From contig DEQC01000103.1 of NCBI GenBank assembly GCA_002359055.1, positions 5,177-44,858 of the forward strand: a stretch of DNA of 39,682 nucleotides, written 5' to 3'. The notes beneath the pieces are model-generated. The model ran no database searches. It was not told the DNA's origin and worked only from the letters and a program-made list of their open reading frames with translations. Both the position numbers and the translations under genes were made by a program. Of the stretch, positions 15,294 to 24,315 are shown piece by piece. How positions within the stretch are numbered: position 1 is the first letter of the stretch; every line of letters starts with the position of its first letter. Source of the stretch: Flavobacteriales bacterium UBA3376. Its GTDB lineage: Bacteria; Bacteroidota; Bacteroidia; Flavobacteriales; Weeksellaceae.

Positions 15294-15335
15294 TATTACT
15301 CTAAACGTTTTAAATTAAACATTTAGGAGTTACCA

Positions 15336-15370
15336 AAAAATCCATCAAACCAATTGATGGATTTTTATTT
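15336..15370 (+). terminator. Terminator after the DUF1573 gene
   Basis: A 13-bp perfect stem AAAAATCCATCAA/TTGATGGATTTTT (15336-15348 and 15354-15366) with a 5-base loop is followed by T-rich sequence. It covers the TTG and ATG codons that open the MATE frame, which argues that the MATE protein starts further downstream. Confidence 0.85.
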
Positions 15371-15373
15371 TTG
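15366..15373 (+). promoter_or_regulatory. -7 promoter element of the MATE gene
   Basis: TATTTTTG matches TAnnTTTG exactly. It lies 20 bases before the ATG at 15393 and overlaps the T-tract of the preceding terminator, so termination and initiation sites are packed together. Confidence 0.5.
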
Positions 15374-15392
15374 CAAAAAATTAAAAAAATCC

Positions 15393-16799
15393 ATGAGGAA
15401 AAAAGAGCATTTAAGGAGGAATTTACAATTGGCTATTCCTGTTATGATTACTCAAGCAGGACAAATTTCAGTCAACATCATAGATAGTATAATGGTGGCT
15501 GGACTTGGTGGTAGATTTGATTCTATAGCTGATCCAACCTTAGGAAAAACAGCTTTGGGAGCTGCTTCTTTAGGAAATTCCGTTTTTATCACTGCATTGG
15601 TTTTTGCCTTTGGATTTAGTTTTGCCATTTCACCTTTAGTTGCTTCAGCCGATGCAAAAAAAGACATACGAACGGCCAATATGATTTTCACTCATGGTGG
15701 TTTTCTCAACTTATCTTTGGGAATTATCTTAATGTTAATTTTATTAGCGGGTAGGCCACTACTCTATCAATTGGGTCAGGCCGATGATGTCATAGAAATG
15801 ACCATTCCTTATTTATCCATTATGGCATGGTCACTTATTCCGATTATGTTTTTCCAAACATTTAGACAATTTTCAGAAGGATTGTCATTGACCATAACTG
15901 TAACCATTGCTACTATCATCGGAAATGTGGTAAATATAGTTTTCAATTATGCGTTGATTTACGGAAATTGGGGCTTGCCACGATTGGAAGTTGAAGGAGC
16001 AGCTTGGGGAACTTTCATTGCGAGAGTTGTTATGCTTTTGGCTTTGGTAATTACTTTGCTCTCTTATAAAAAATCCAAGAATTATTTGAAAAGAATCGAT
16101 TTCAAACAATACAATCAATCGATACTTAAAAAAATCACTAAAATGGGAGTTCCCACTGCATTTAGTTCTTTTTTCGAAGTCAGTGCATTTTCAGGAGCAG
16201 CATTTATTTCTGGTTATGCTTTGGCGCAAACGCCAGAAGCTATAATTTCCGCCAAAACTCATTTGGCAGCAAATAAAATCGCTATGGATTTTGCATCGAC
16301 CAGTTTTATGATTTGTATGGGGTTAAGCGTCGCTGCCACAGTCAGAGTTGCCAATCAATTGGGTTTAAAAAATTGGAAATTAATGAGAGAAGCGGGATTT
16401 TCAGCCATTTTTATGGCTGCAGGATTTATGCTTTTTGCAGGAATTGTTATGGTTATTTTCAGGCATCAATTGCCTAAAATATTTTTAGACGAAATAGAAG
16501 TTGTGAGTTTAGCTTCAAAACTTTTGATCATTGCGGCTTTGTTTCAGTTGTTCGATGGTATTCAATTGGTGACTATGGGAGCTTTGAGAGGAATGCAGGA
16601 CGTTTTGATACCTTCGATTATAACATTCATTGCCTATTGGGTAGTTGCAATTCCTTTGGGAAGTCTTTTGGCAATTTACTTTGAGTTACAATCCGTCGGA
16701 GTTTGGATTGGTTTATCGGTTGGTTTGACAATTTCAGCAATTATGTTACTTTTACGCTATCATAAACAAACTAAAAAATTGATACATGCAAATTCCTAA
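15393..16799 (+). CDS. MATE family efflux transporter
   Basis: This integral membrane protein of 468 residues has about 12 hydrophobic segments in two six-helix halves, the MATE build. It exports cationic drugs or metabolites in exchange for Na+ or H+. The N-terminal half has LAIPVMITQAGQISVNIIDSIMVAGLG, the usual first helix with the conserved P, Q and D region, and LGAASLGNSV. The second half opens with KMGVPTAFSSFFEVSAFSGAAFI, the matching repeat. I chose the ATG at 15393 because the frame's earlier TTG/ATG codons lie within the preceding terminator and before the promoter. Substrate unknown. The next small gene overlaps its end by 14 bases. Confidence 0.9.
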   Translation: MRKKEHLRRNLQLAIPVMITQAGQISVNIIDSIMVAGLGGRFDSIADPTLGKTALGAASLGNSVFITALVFAFGFSFAISPLVASADAKKDIRTANMIFTHGGFLNLSLGIILMLILLAGRPLLYQLGQADDVIEMTIPYLSIMAWSLIPIMFFQTFRQFSEGLSLTITVTIATIIGNVVNIVFNYALIYGNWGLPRLEVEGAAWGTFIARVVMLLALVITLLSYKKSKNYLKRIDFKQYNQSILKKITKMGVPTAFSSFFEVSAFSGAAFISGYALAQTPEAIISAKTHLAANKIAMDFASTSFMICMGLSVAATVRVANQLGLKNWKLMREAGFSAIFMAAGFMLFAGIVMVIFRHQLPKIFLDEIEVVSLASKLLIIAALFQLFDGIQLVTMGALRGMQDVLIPSIITFIAYWVVAIPLGSLLAIYFELQSVGVWIGLSVGLTISAIMLLLRYHKQTKKLIHANS

Positions 16800-17016
16800 A
16801 TTTTTAATTGCAGACAATTCAGCCCACCCTGAACAAATTTTCATCGTACATACTGAATATCCTCGCTTTTTACTCGACATTTCGACCGAAGAAATCGAAT
16901 GGTTTGATGATTTGGAAGAAGAAACAGATGTGGATTTAGAAAGTGAAATTGCTGAGCTTATTAATTTAGCTTATGATTTTTTCGATGAAGAAATGAGCGG
17001 ACTTGAGGAGGAATAA
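16786..17016 (+). CDS. Small acidic protein coupled to the MATE gene, function unknown
   Basis: This 76-residue, strongly acidic protein (about 22 Asp and Glu) begins MQIPKFLIADNSAHPEQIFIVHTEYPRFLLDI and continues with an acidic helical tail ending SGLEEE. There is no signal or membrane segment. It overlaps the MATE stop by 14 bases, so it is probably translated by coupling. I believe similar small proteins are widespread in flavobacteria but know of no function. The start is an ATG with no alternative nearby. Confidence 0.75.
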   Translation: MQIPKFLIADNSAHPEQIFIVHTEYPRFLLDISTEEIEWFDDLEEETDVDLESEIAELINLAYDFFDEEMSGLEEE

Positions 17017-17234
17017 ATAAATAGAATCTCTCATTTTCAAATTCTTCTTAAGGCATATAAATCTGAGGATTCCCTTTGGTTTCAAATGATTTTTTTTACT
17101 AAAGAAAAGTCTTTTTAAATTATTTAATTTTCAAATAAATCGTATATTGAACTTTTAAAACACAGTTAAGAAGAATGACTTTGTTTTGAATAAAACAATA
17201 TTCTTTTTAAATTGTCTCACATTATATTTTAACC

Positions 17235-19022
17235 ATGGAATTAACAAGACTGTTTGACTTCTTGGCTTTTCAGCTCAAGAATTCGCCACGTGAAGATAGC
17301 TTGGTGACCAAATACGATGGGAAGTGGCACAAAACTTCCACTCAAGAATTTGTCAACAAAGCAAATGCTATCAGTCGTGGCTTTTTAAACTTAGGTGTAA
17401 AAAAAGGCGATAAAATCGCTATAGCTTCAACCAACAATCGAACGGAGTGGAATTTGCTCGACATAGGTTTGCAGCAAATCGGTTGTATCAGCGTTCCAGT
17501 TTACCCAACGATTTCAGAAGAGGATTATAAATATATTTTCAACGATTCAGAAGTTAAATTTGCTTTTGTTTCAGATGAAGAATTATACAAGAAAATAAGT
17601 TCGATCAAAAGTGAAGTTCCTTCGCTCGTATCGATTTACACTTTTGATAAAGTAAATGGTGCTCCGAACTTGAATGAAATTTTGGATTTAGGATCTGATC
17701 CTGCCAATCAACACGAAGTTAGTGCTGTCAAAAAACAAGTCAAACCAGATGATCTTGTGACCATTATTTACACCTCTGGAACCACCGGCAAACCTAAAGG
17801 AGTTATGCTGAGCCATCACAATATTTTGAGCAATGTTTTGGGTAGCAATCCACGCGTTCCTAAATTTTCATCGGACAAACCAAAAGCTTTGAGCTTCCTA
17901 CCCGTTTGTCACGTTTTTGAAAGAATGTTGATTTACTTATACATTTATAATGGTATTGGAATTTATTATGCCGAAAGTCTTGAAACCATAGGTGAAAATC
18001 TGAAAGAAGTAAGTCCTGATGTGATGACAGTTGTACCGAGATTGGTCGAAAAAGTTTATGCTAAAATCTACGAAACTGGAGCCAATGCAGGTGGTTTAAA
18101 AACCAAAATTTTCATGTGGGCGTTGAGCCTGATCGAAGATTATGAACCTTTTGGCAAACAGAGCCTTGGTTGGAAAATCAAACATAAAATTGCCGATATG
18201 CTCGTTTTCAAAAAATGGAGAGAAGGCGTTGGCAACAATTTAACTTGTATGGTTTCTGGAAGTGCATCTTTATCACCAAGACTAAATAGAATGTTTTGGG
18301 GTGCTGGAATTCCGATTTTAGAAGGTTATGGACTGACCGAAACTTCTCCTGTTTGTACAGTAAACTCAATGTCAAAAGATGGATTTGGAATTGGAATGGT
18401 CGGAAAACCAATCGATGGTGTAACTGTTAAAATCGCTGAAGATGGTGAAATCCTAATCAAAGGTCCAAATGTGATGTTGGGCTATTATAACGCACCTGAA
18501 TTGACCAAAGAAGTGATGACAGAAGATGGTTATTTTAAAACCGGCGATATAGGAGAATTGCACAATGGAAACCTGAAAATTACCGATAGAAAAAAAGAGA
18601 TTTTCAAAACTTCAGGTGGAAAATACATTGCACCACAAATCATGGAAAACGTGATGAAACAATCGTTGTTCATCGAACAAATCATGGTTTTAGGTGAAAA
18701 TGAAAAAATGCCTTGTGCATTTATTCAACCCAACTTTGAAAACCTTTCTAATTGGGCAAGCGACAATAATATCGAGCTTCCAAAATCAAGAGAAGAACTG
18801 GTGAAAAATCAAAAAGTAATCGATTTATTCCAAAAAGAAGTTGATAAATTCAATCAATCATTTGGACATTGGGAACAAATAAAATTATTTAGATTGACGC
18901 CAGACGAATGGTCGATTGAAAGTAGACAACTCACTCCAACTTTGAAACTGAAAAGAAGAGTTGTTATCGATATGTATAAAGATTTATACAAAGAAATGTA
19001 TGGACATTTTCCTGGTGAATAA
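17235..19022 (+). CDS. AMP-forming long-chain acyl-CoA ligase (FadD-like)
   Basis: This 595-residue cytosolic or membrane-associated enzyme activates fatty acids to acyl-CoA with ATP. The adenylate-forming signatures are TIIYTSGTTGKPKGVMLSH (from about 176), the GYGLTETSP motif at about 375, YFKTGDIGEL and DRKKEIFKTSGGKYIAPQ, the A8/A10-type region with catalytic Lys. Length and the C-terminal KLKRRVVIDMYKDLYKEMY tail fit the FadD15/FAA1-like long-chain group rather than acetyl-CoA synthetases. It is monocistronic, with 218 bases of unremarkable AT-rich sequence before it and a strong terminator after it. The exact chain length preference cannot be told. Confidence 0.93.
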   Translation: MELTRLFDFLAFQLKNSPREDSLVTKYDGKWHKTSTQEFVNKANAISRGFLNLGVKKGDKIAIASTNNRTEWNLLDIGLQQIGCISVPVYPTISEEDYKYIFNDSEVKFAFVSDEELYKKISSIKSEVPSLVSIYTFDKVNGAPNLNEILDLGSDPANQHEVSAVKKQVKPDDLVTIIYTSGTTGKPKGVMLSHHNILSNVLGSNPRVPKFSSDKPKALSFLPVCHVFERMLIYLYIYNGIGIYYAESLETIGENLKEVSPDVMTVVPRLVEKVYAKIYETGANAGGLKTKIFMWALSLIEDYEPFGKQSLGWKIKHKIADMLVFKKWREGVGNNLTCMVSGSASLSPRLNRMFWGAGIPILEGYGLTETSPVCTVNSMSKDGFGIGMVGKPIDGVTVKIAEDGEILIKGPNVMLGYYNAPELTKEVMTEDGYFKTGDIGELHNGNLKITDRKKEIFKTSGGKYIAPQIMENVMKQSLFIEQIMVLGENEKMPCAFIQPNFENLSNWASDNNIELPKSREELVKNQKVIDLFQKEVDKFNQSFGHWEQIKLFRLTPDEWSIESRQLTPTLKLKRRVVIDMYKDLYKEMYGHFPGE

Positions 19023-19044
19023 ATCGAATTAAAATTAAATATAT

Positions 19045-19079
19045 AAAAGTGCGGACAATCGCTTGTCCGCACTTTTTTT
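19045..19079 (+). terminator. Terminator after the acyl-CoA ligase gene
   Basis: A 13-bp stem AAAGTGCGGACAA/TTGTCCGCACTTT (19046-19058 and 19063-19075) with the tetraloop TCGC and a T-run is a textbook rho-independent terminator. Confidence 0.92.
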
Positions 19080-19120
19080 ATTATTAAACTTCTAATCCCT
19101 AAAGTTTAACGAGTTTTGTA

Positions 19121-19128
19121 TAACTTTG
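19121..19128 (+). promoter_or_regulatory. -7 promoter element of the T9SS cargo gene
   Basis: TAACTTTG fits TAnnTTTG and ends 24 bases before the ATG at 19153. The -33 box is not clear. Confidence 0.45.
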
Positions 19129-19152
19129 CCAAATCAATTTTAAACCTAAAAA

Positions 19153-20712
19153 ATGAAATTAAATTTACTTACCCTTATTTTTTGTATCAACCCAAGCTTA
19201 TTTTTCGGTCAAATTCTGGAAGAAAACTTCGATGATATTGCAGATTTAGAATCCAAGGGTTGGATCATTAGCAATCAAAGTTCACCCACAGGAATGATCG
19301 ATTGGTTCCAAGGAAACACTGCAGTTTTCGATAGTCATAATGGTGAAGCCAATGCTTATATCGCATCAAACTACAATAGTGTTGACAGTTTTGGTACCAT
19401 TAGCAATTGGCTGATTTCACCAACGGTGAGCGTTAGAGATGGCGATGTACTTTCATTCTGGACAAGAACATCTACGAATTCTATTTGGAACGACCGTTTG
19501 GAAGTAAGGTCGAGCCAAGGAGCGATGACGCTACCTTCAGGAGCAACAGACGTCGGATCTTTTACAAATGTTATGTTGATCATCAATGATGACTATGATT
19601 TGTCTTATCCTGATTATTGGTTCAAATACGAATTAGAAATTACAAATGTCGGTGATGAACCTGTTGATATGAATTTCGCTTTTCGATACAATGTAGTTTC
19701 TGCGGGAAATATTGGAGATAATTCTAACTATATAGGTATTGATACCGTTTTAATTATCGATAATTACGTACCCGAACCAGGTTGTTTAGATGCACCAAAT
19801 GGAGTTTTCCCTGCTGATACTTTCACTCCAAGCTGTAATGGTTTGGAAGAAATCATTACTTCTGATGCTAAAACTGGACAATATTCAAATGTCAATGTAA
19901 CTGTAGACGAAGAATATATTTTCTCAAGTTCTGTTTCAACTGATTATATCATTATTTCAGATGAAAATGGAGAAAACATCTTGGCTGAAGGATTCTCGCC
20001 TTTGACTTGGACTTCTAACGCAAATCAAACCATTAGATTTTATTTGCTTCTCGATGATGAATGTAATTATTCCGAAGAAACAAGACAAAAATCTATTCAA
20101 TGTGGTGAGGAAGAAGAACCCGAACCAGGTTGTTTAGATGCACCAAATGGAGTTTTCCCAGCTGATACTTTCACTCCAAACTGTAATGGTTTGGAAGAAA
20201 TCATTACTTCTGATGCTCAAACTGGACAATATTCGAATGTTAATGTAACTGCAGACGAAGAATATATTTTCTCAAGTTCAATTTCAACTGATTATATCAT
20301 TATTTCAGATGAAAATGGAGAAAATATCTTGGCTGAAGGATTCTCGCCTTTGACTTGGACTCCAAGCGCAGATCAAACCGTTAGATTCTATTTACTACTC
20401 GATGATGAATGTAATTATTCTGATGAAACAAGACAGAGAATTGTTCAATGTGGTGAAGAATTAGGAATTTCTGATTTCAGTTCAATTGATTTCACTTATT
20501 ACCCAAACCCTGTAAAGGATCAATTGAATATTCATTCGAAATATAAAATTGTTCAAATTGAAATTTTCAATATGAATGGTCAGAGAATTTTATCCAATCA
20601 AGCTGTAGAGCAAAATGTTTTAGACTTATCAAGTTTGAAAGCATCGACTTATATTATCAGAGCAACTTTGGATAATGGACAAATTGAAACTTTCAAAATC
20701 ATCAAACAATAG
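19153..20712 (+). CDS. Secreted T9SS protein with choice-of-anchor-like domain and internal repeats
   Basis: This 519-residue protein has a signal peptide (residues 1-20, ending FFGQ). An N-terminal jelly-roll-like domain of about 180 residues follows (EENFDDIADLESKGWIISN, then NWLISPTVSVRDGDVLSFWT), typical of choice-of-anchor J/cleaved-adhesin domains. Next come two near-identical 116-residue repeats rich in Cys and acidic residues. It ends with an 80-residue T9SS type A sorting domain (YYPNPVKDQLNIHS, then IIKQ) that directs export through the Por secretion system to the cell surface. It is probably an adhesin or binding protein; no catalytic motif is seen. Confidence 0.88.
   Translation: MKLNLLTLIFCINPSLFFGQILEENFDDIADLESKGWIISNQSSPTGMIDWFQGNTAVFDSHNGEANAYIASNYNSVDSFGTISNWLISPTVSVRDGDVLSFWTRTSTNSIWNDRLEVRSSQGAMTLPSGATDVGSFTNVMLIINDDYDLSYPDYWFKYELEITNVGDEPVDMNFAFRYNVVSAGNIGDNSNYIGIDTVLIIDNYVPEPGCLDAPNGVFPADTFTPSCNGLEEIITSDAKTGQYSNVNVTVDEEYIFSSSVSTDYIIISDENGENILAEGFSPLTWTSNANQTIRFYLLLDDECNYSEETRQKSIQCGEEEEPEPGCLDAPNGVFPADTFTPNCNGLEEIITSDAQTGQYSNVNVTADEEYIFSSSISTDYIIISDENGENILAEGFSPLTWTPSADQTVRFYLLLDDECNYSDETRQRIVQCGEELGISDFSSIDFTYYPNPVKDQLNIHSKYKIVQIEIFNMNGQRILSNQAVEQNVLDLSSLKASTYIIRATLDNGQIETFKIIKQ
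19771..20463 (+). repeat. Tandem 348-bp in-frame duplication within the T9SS protein gene
   Basis: The segment beginning PEPGCLDAPNGVFPADTFTP recurs exactly 348 bases (116 codons) later, at 19771 and 20119. The copies differ at only scattered bases, including several silent changes. Each copy carries three Cys. The closeness at DNA level means a recent duplication or ongoing homogenisation. Confidence 0.95.
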
Positions 20713-20734
20713 TTTAAACAAATTCAATAAAACA

Positions 20735-20767
20735 AAAACAGGAATGCATTTAACATTCCTGTTTTTT
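20735..20767 (+). terminator. Bidirectional terminator between convergent genes
   Basis: A 12-bp stem AAAACAGGAATG/CATTCCTGTTTT (20735-20746 and 20754-20765) with a 7-base loop and T-run (A-run on the other side) serves the T9SS gene and probably also the convergent peptidase gene. Confidence 0.88.
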
Positions 20768-20787
20768 ATTTAAGTATCATTGATCGA

Positions 20788-23211
20788 TTAATTTTCTTGC
20801 TTATTTTTCAAATGTTTTTCTAAAAATTGATCTTGTTCCCACAGCAAATGCATGATATTTTCTTTGGCAACATATCCATGGCTTTCTTTCGGTAAAATCA
20901 CCATACGTACCGGCGCACCTAAACCTTTAAGTGCTTGAAAATATCTTTCAGTTTGTAATGTGAAAGTTCCTGGATTGTTGTCATATTCTCCATGAGTTAA
21001 CAACATTGGAGTTTTCATTTTCTCGGCATGCATGAAAGGTGACATTTGATGATAAACTTCTGATGCTTCCCAATAATTTCTTTGTTCTCTTTGGAAACCA
21101 AACGGCGTCAAAGTTCGGTTATAAGCTCCACTTCTTGCAATTCCACAAGCGAACAAATCGGAATGAGTCAACAGATTCGCTGTCATAAATGCTCCATAAG
21201 AATGTCCGCCTACTCCAACTCTTTTCGGATCGATGTATCCCAACTTATCAACTGCATCAATCGCTGCTTCAGCATTCCAAATCAATTGCTCAACAAAAGT
21301 ATCGTTTGGTTCTTCATCTCCCTCACCTACGATTGGAAAAGCAGCATCATCCAAAACTGCATAACCACGAGTTACCCAATAAACAAAACTTCCATAATAA
21401 GGAAAAGTAAATTCATTAGAGTTATGCGTCGATTGACCTGCACTGCTTTTGTCTTTGTATTCCGATGGATACGCCCAAATCAACAATGGTAATTTCCCAT
21501 CTTTTTTCGGATCATAATTTTCAGGTAAATACAATGTCCCTGACAACTCAACTCCATCTTTTCTATTGTATCGAATCACTTCTTTATGAACACCTTTCAG
21601 ACTTTCGAATGGATTTTCAAAATAGGTAATTTGTCGAATGCTTTCTTTTTTGTTTAAATTTCTAACAAAATAATTCGGATATTCTGTAGGAGATTCAATT
21701 CTTACCAAAGCAATTCCTTTTTTAGCATCGATGATTGAATGAATACTTTCAACTTTATCATCATAAATCGATTGATACCAACGAGTAGTTTTCAGAGTTT
21801 TTAAATTCAATTGATCCACAAAAGGAAATTGACCTTCAGGACTATGACCATCTCCTATCAAATATGTGGTTTCATTATCAATTGCCAAAACATATCTTCC
21901 AAATTCATTTCTTCTTCTCTCAAAACTTCCTGGATCGCTATAAACATCTTGAGAATTTCTATCACTGAACAATCTCAATTCAGCATCGGTTTCACTCGGA
22001 TTAAATACAAAAGTTCTAATTTTTCTGGTATCGAACCAATAATCATAAATCACAGCGTACTCATCATTCCCCCATTCGATTCCTCTATATCTCAGTTCAG
22101 TTTTCGCCAACAATTTTGGATTTGAATCAAAAGGAGCATCCCAAGTATAAACCGCATCTCTGAATTCAACTTTTTTAGCAGGATCTCCTTCATCCAAAGC
22201 TTCTACATAAACCAAAGTCGCTGGTTTATCAGCTCGCCAATACATGGTTCTTTTGCCTTGTCTTACAGCCATAAATCCTTGTGGAATAATTTCATTCAAT
22301 TCCAACTCATTCACAACTTTCACAAAATTCCCTTTGGCATCGTAAACTGTTGATTTCATCGGAAATCTACTGTAAGGAATTAAATAAGAAAAAGGTTTTT
22401 CTATGGTTGTCAACATCAGATAATCTCCATTAGGAGAAAAGCTAACATTGGTGAACATATCTTTTTCTTTATGAAACAAACTACTGTTTCCATTTAAATC
22501 AACTTTATAAAGTTCAGAAGTTGCAAGTTGCTCAAAGTTATATTCGTCCGTTTGATTTTTCAATAAGTCCTGATAAGTTCTATTTTGCGATACACTTCCA
22601 TCAGAAACAGAAACAATTGGACCTGTAGGAATTTCTTTCTTAGCATCGATTAACTCATAATTTTCTGGTAGAACTTTCACCAAAATACTTTTACTATCCG
22701 CAAACCATGAAATTGGATTTCCTAAACTTGCATTTAATTTTTTAGAAAAAATTTTCTTTGCTGTAGCATTTTTAATATCGAGCACCCACAACTCTAACCC
22801 ATCATTCACCGTATTGGTAAATGCCATTTTAGTTTGATCAGGCGACCAAGTGAGGTAAGCAATTTTTGGATTTTCAGGCAAACCTTTGACTTGAATTTCC
22901 TTTTTATCATTCAGCTTTCTAACTTTCAAGTTGTTTTGATAAGTCATCGTACTTGAAATCATATGATCCGGATTAATTCTAATTCCTCCCAATCGCATTT
23001 CATCCTGATTCAAATCCTCCAAAGTCTTATAGGTATCTCTATAAGTCAACACCATATAATTTTTGTCAGAATCCATATAAACCGCTGGCGCTCTTTCAAA
23101 ATCAAACAAATCTAAAATCTCTTTCGGAGGTTTCTGATATTCTATATTTTCCTGAGCACTGACTGAAAATGCAGCCCAAAACAACATTATAAAAACACTG
23201 AATCGTTTCAT
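20788..23211 (-). CDS. S9 family (prolyl oligopeptidase-type) secreted peptidase
   Basis: This 807-residue protein has a signal peptide (FSVFIMLFWAAFSVSAQ), so it is periplasmic or outer-membrane-facing. A beta-propeller of about 500 residues with WSPDQTKMAFT and SFSPNGDYLMLTT blades comes first, then a C-terminal alpha/beta hydrolase. The catalytic triad is visible: Ser671 in GVGGHSYGAFM, Asp744 in HGEYDNNPG and His778 in KESHGY. Enzymes of this family cut peptides small enough to enter the propeller, often after proline or acidic residues. Closest in style to the Bacteroidota glutamyl-type S9D peptidases; specificity is not certain. A TATATTTG promoter box lies 30 bases upstream. Confidence 0.92.
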   Translation of the reverse strand: MKRFSVFIMLFWAAFSVSAQENIEYQKPPKEILDLFDFERAPAVYMDSDKNYMVLTYRDTYKTLEDLNQDEMRLGGIRINPDHMISSTMTYQNNLKVRKLNDKKEIQVKGLPENPKIAYLTWSPDQTKMAFTNTVNDGLELWVLDIKNATAKKIFSKKLNASLGNPISWFADSKSILVKVLPENYELIDAKKEIPTGPIVSVSDGSVSQNRTYQDLLKNQTDEYNFEQLATSELYKVDLNGNSSLFHKEKDMFTNVSFSPNGDYLMLTTIEKPFSYLIPYSRFPMKSTVYDAKGNFVKVVNELELNEIIPQGFMAVRQGKRTMYWRADKPATLVYVEALDEGDPAKKVEFRDAVYTWDAPFDSNPKLLAKTELRYRGIEWGNDEYAVIYDYWFDTRKIRTFVFNPSETDAELRLFSDRNSQDVYSDPGSFERRRNEFGRYVLAIDNETTYLIGDGHSPEGQFPFVDQLNLKTLKTTRWYQSIYDDKVESIHSIIDAKKGIALVRIESPTEYPNYFVRNLNKKESIRQITYFENPFESLKGVHKEVIRYNRKDGVELSGTLYLPENYDPKKDGKLPLLIWAYPSEYKDKSSAGQSTHNSNEFTFPYYGSFVYWVTRGYAVLDDAAFPIVGEGDEEPNDTFVEQLIWNAEAAIDAVDKLGYIDPKRVGVGGHSYGAFMTANLLTHSDLFACGIARSGAYNRTLTPFGFQREQRNYWEASEVYHQMSPFMHAEKMKTPMLLTHGEYDNNPGTFTLQTERYFQALKGLGAPVRMVILPKESHGYVAKENIMHLLWEQDQFLEKHLKNKQEN

Positions 23212-23240
23212 TAAATTAATTTTTAAAGTTTATGTATCAA

Positions 23241-23248
23241 CAAATATA
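23241..23248 (-). promoter_or_regulatory. -7 promoter element of the S9 peptidase gene
   Basis: TATATTTG on the minus strand fits the TAnnTTTG consensus, 30 bases before the ATG at 23211. No -33 match was found. Confidence 0.45.
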
Positions 23249-23315
23249 TAAAAGCAAAACTGTAGTTGCCTCATCATTTAATAAAGGTTTGTTTTTAGAA
23301 GAATTAAGCTTTGAG

Positions 23316-23323
23316 TATCTTTG
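23316..23323 (+). promoter_or_regulatory. -7 promoter element of the polyprenyl synthase operon
   Basis: TATCTTTG fits TAnnTTTG and ends 20 bases before the ATG at 23344. A TTTG lies 24 bases upstream (23288-23291), slightly far for a -33 box. It overlaps the upstream TTG codon of the frame, so the ATG is the likely start. Confidence 0.5.
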
Positions 23324-23343
23324 CACGACTTAAGCATATTTTT

Positions 23344-24315
23344 ATGAGCCTAATTACTAAATATCAATCACTTCTTAGTGAAACGCTTGACAATTCTCCA
23401 TTTAAAAATCATTCTCCTAAAGAATTATACGAACCTTGTAACTATATTTTAGGTATTGGTGGCAAAAGACTTAGACCAGTTTTGGCACTTTTGGGTTCTT
23501 ATATTTTTGATGGTAACGAAAAAGATGTACTAAAACCTTCTTTGGCCATTGAATACTTTCATAACTTTACTTTGATGCATGATGACATCATGGATGAAGC
23601 GCCTTTGAGAAGAGGTCATCAAACCGTTCATCTAAAATATGATACGAATACAGCCATACTATCAGGTGACGCGCTTCTGATTCAATCTTATCGAATGTTC
23701 GAAGATTTAGAAGCTGAAACCTTTAAAACTGTTACTCAACTTTTCTCAAAAACAGCTGCTGAAATTTGTGAAGGACAACAGTTGGATATGAATTTCGAAA
23801 AGCAAACCGAAGTAAAGTATGATGAATACATAGAAATGATCATGCTGAAAACCTCGGTTTTGGTGGCTACAGCTTTGAAAATGGGTGCGCTGATTGCTGG
23901 TGCCAATGAAAAAGATGCTGATTTACTTTATGAATACGGAAAAAATTTAGGCATTGCTTATCAATTGAAAGATGATTATTTAGATGTTTTTGGTGAAAAA
24001 GATTTTGGAAAAATTCATGCAGGCGATATCATAGAAAACAAAAAAACCATACTTTATATAAAAGCATTTGAATTCGCAAAAGGTGAAGATTTAAAGGAAT
24101 TGAATTTCTGGTATGGCATGCGTACAGAAAATATCGACAAAGTTTATGCTGTTGAAAATATTTTTAAAAAATTAGAGATCGATAAAAAAGTCATGGAACT
24201 CATCGAGGAATTCACACAAATCGCCATGGAAAATCTTAATCAAATCGATGTTTCTGCCGAAAAAAAATCTATTCTAAAAGACTTTGCAATATCATTGATA
24301 AATAGACAAATCTGA
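23344..24315 (+). CDS. Polyprenyl diphosphate synthase (trans-isoprenyl)
   Basis: This 323-residue cytosolic enzyme lengthens allylic diphosphates with isopentenyl diphosphate. Both Asp-rich motifs are intact: DDIMD at 80-84 followed by LRRGH, and DDYLD at 210-214. GIGGKRLRP near residue 36 is the IPP-binding block. A bulky residue pair before the first Asp motif sets chain length, but I cannot assign product length safely (geranylgeranyl, or the longer menaquinone side chain). The ATG was chosen because an upstream TTG overlaps the promoter. The stop overlaps the next ATG (TGATG), so translation is coupled to the GSCFA gene. Confidence 0.93.
   Translation: MSLITKYQSLLSETLDNSPFKNHSPKELYEPCNYILGIGGKRLRPVLALLGSYIFDGNEKDVLKPSLAIEYFHNFTLMHDDIMDEAPLRRGHQTVHLKYDTNTAILSGDALLIQSYRMFEDLEAETFKTVTQLFSKTAAEICEGQQLDMNFEKQTEVKYDEYIEMIMLKTSVLVATALKMGALIAGANEKDADLLYEYGKNLGIAYQLKDDYLDVFGEKDFGKIHAGDIIENKKTILYIKAFEFAKGEDLKELNFWYGMRTENIDKVYAVENIFKKLEIDKKVMELIEEFTQIAMENLNQIDVSAEKKSILKDFAISLINRQI

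Noticed and set aside
15354..15392. Longer MATE start at TTG/ATG 15354-15357
   Set aside because: These codons lie in the stem of the preceding terminator and upstream of the -7 promoter element.
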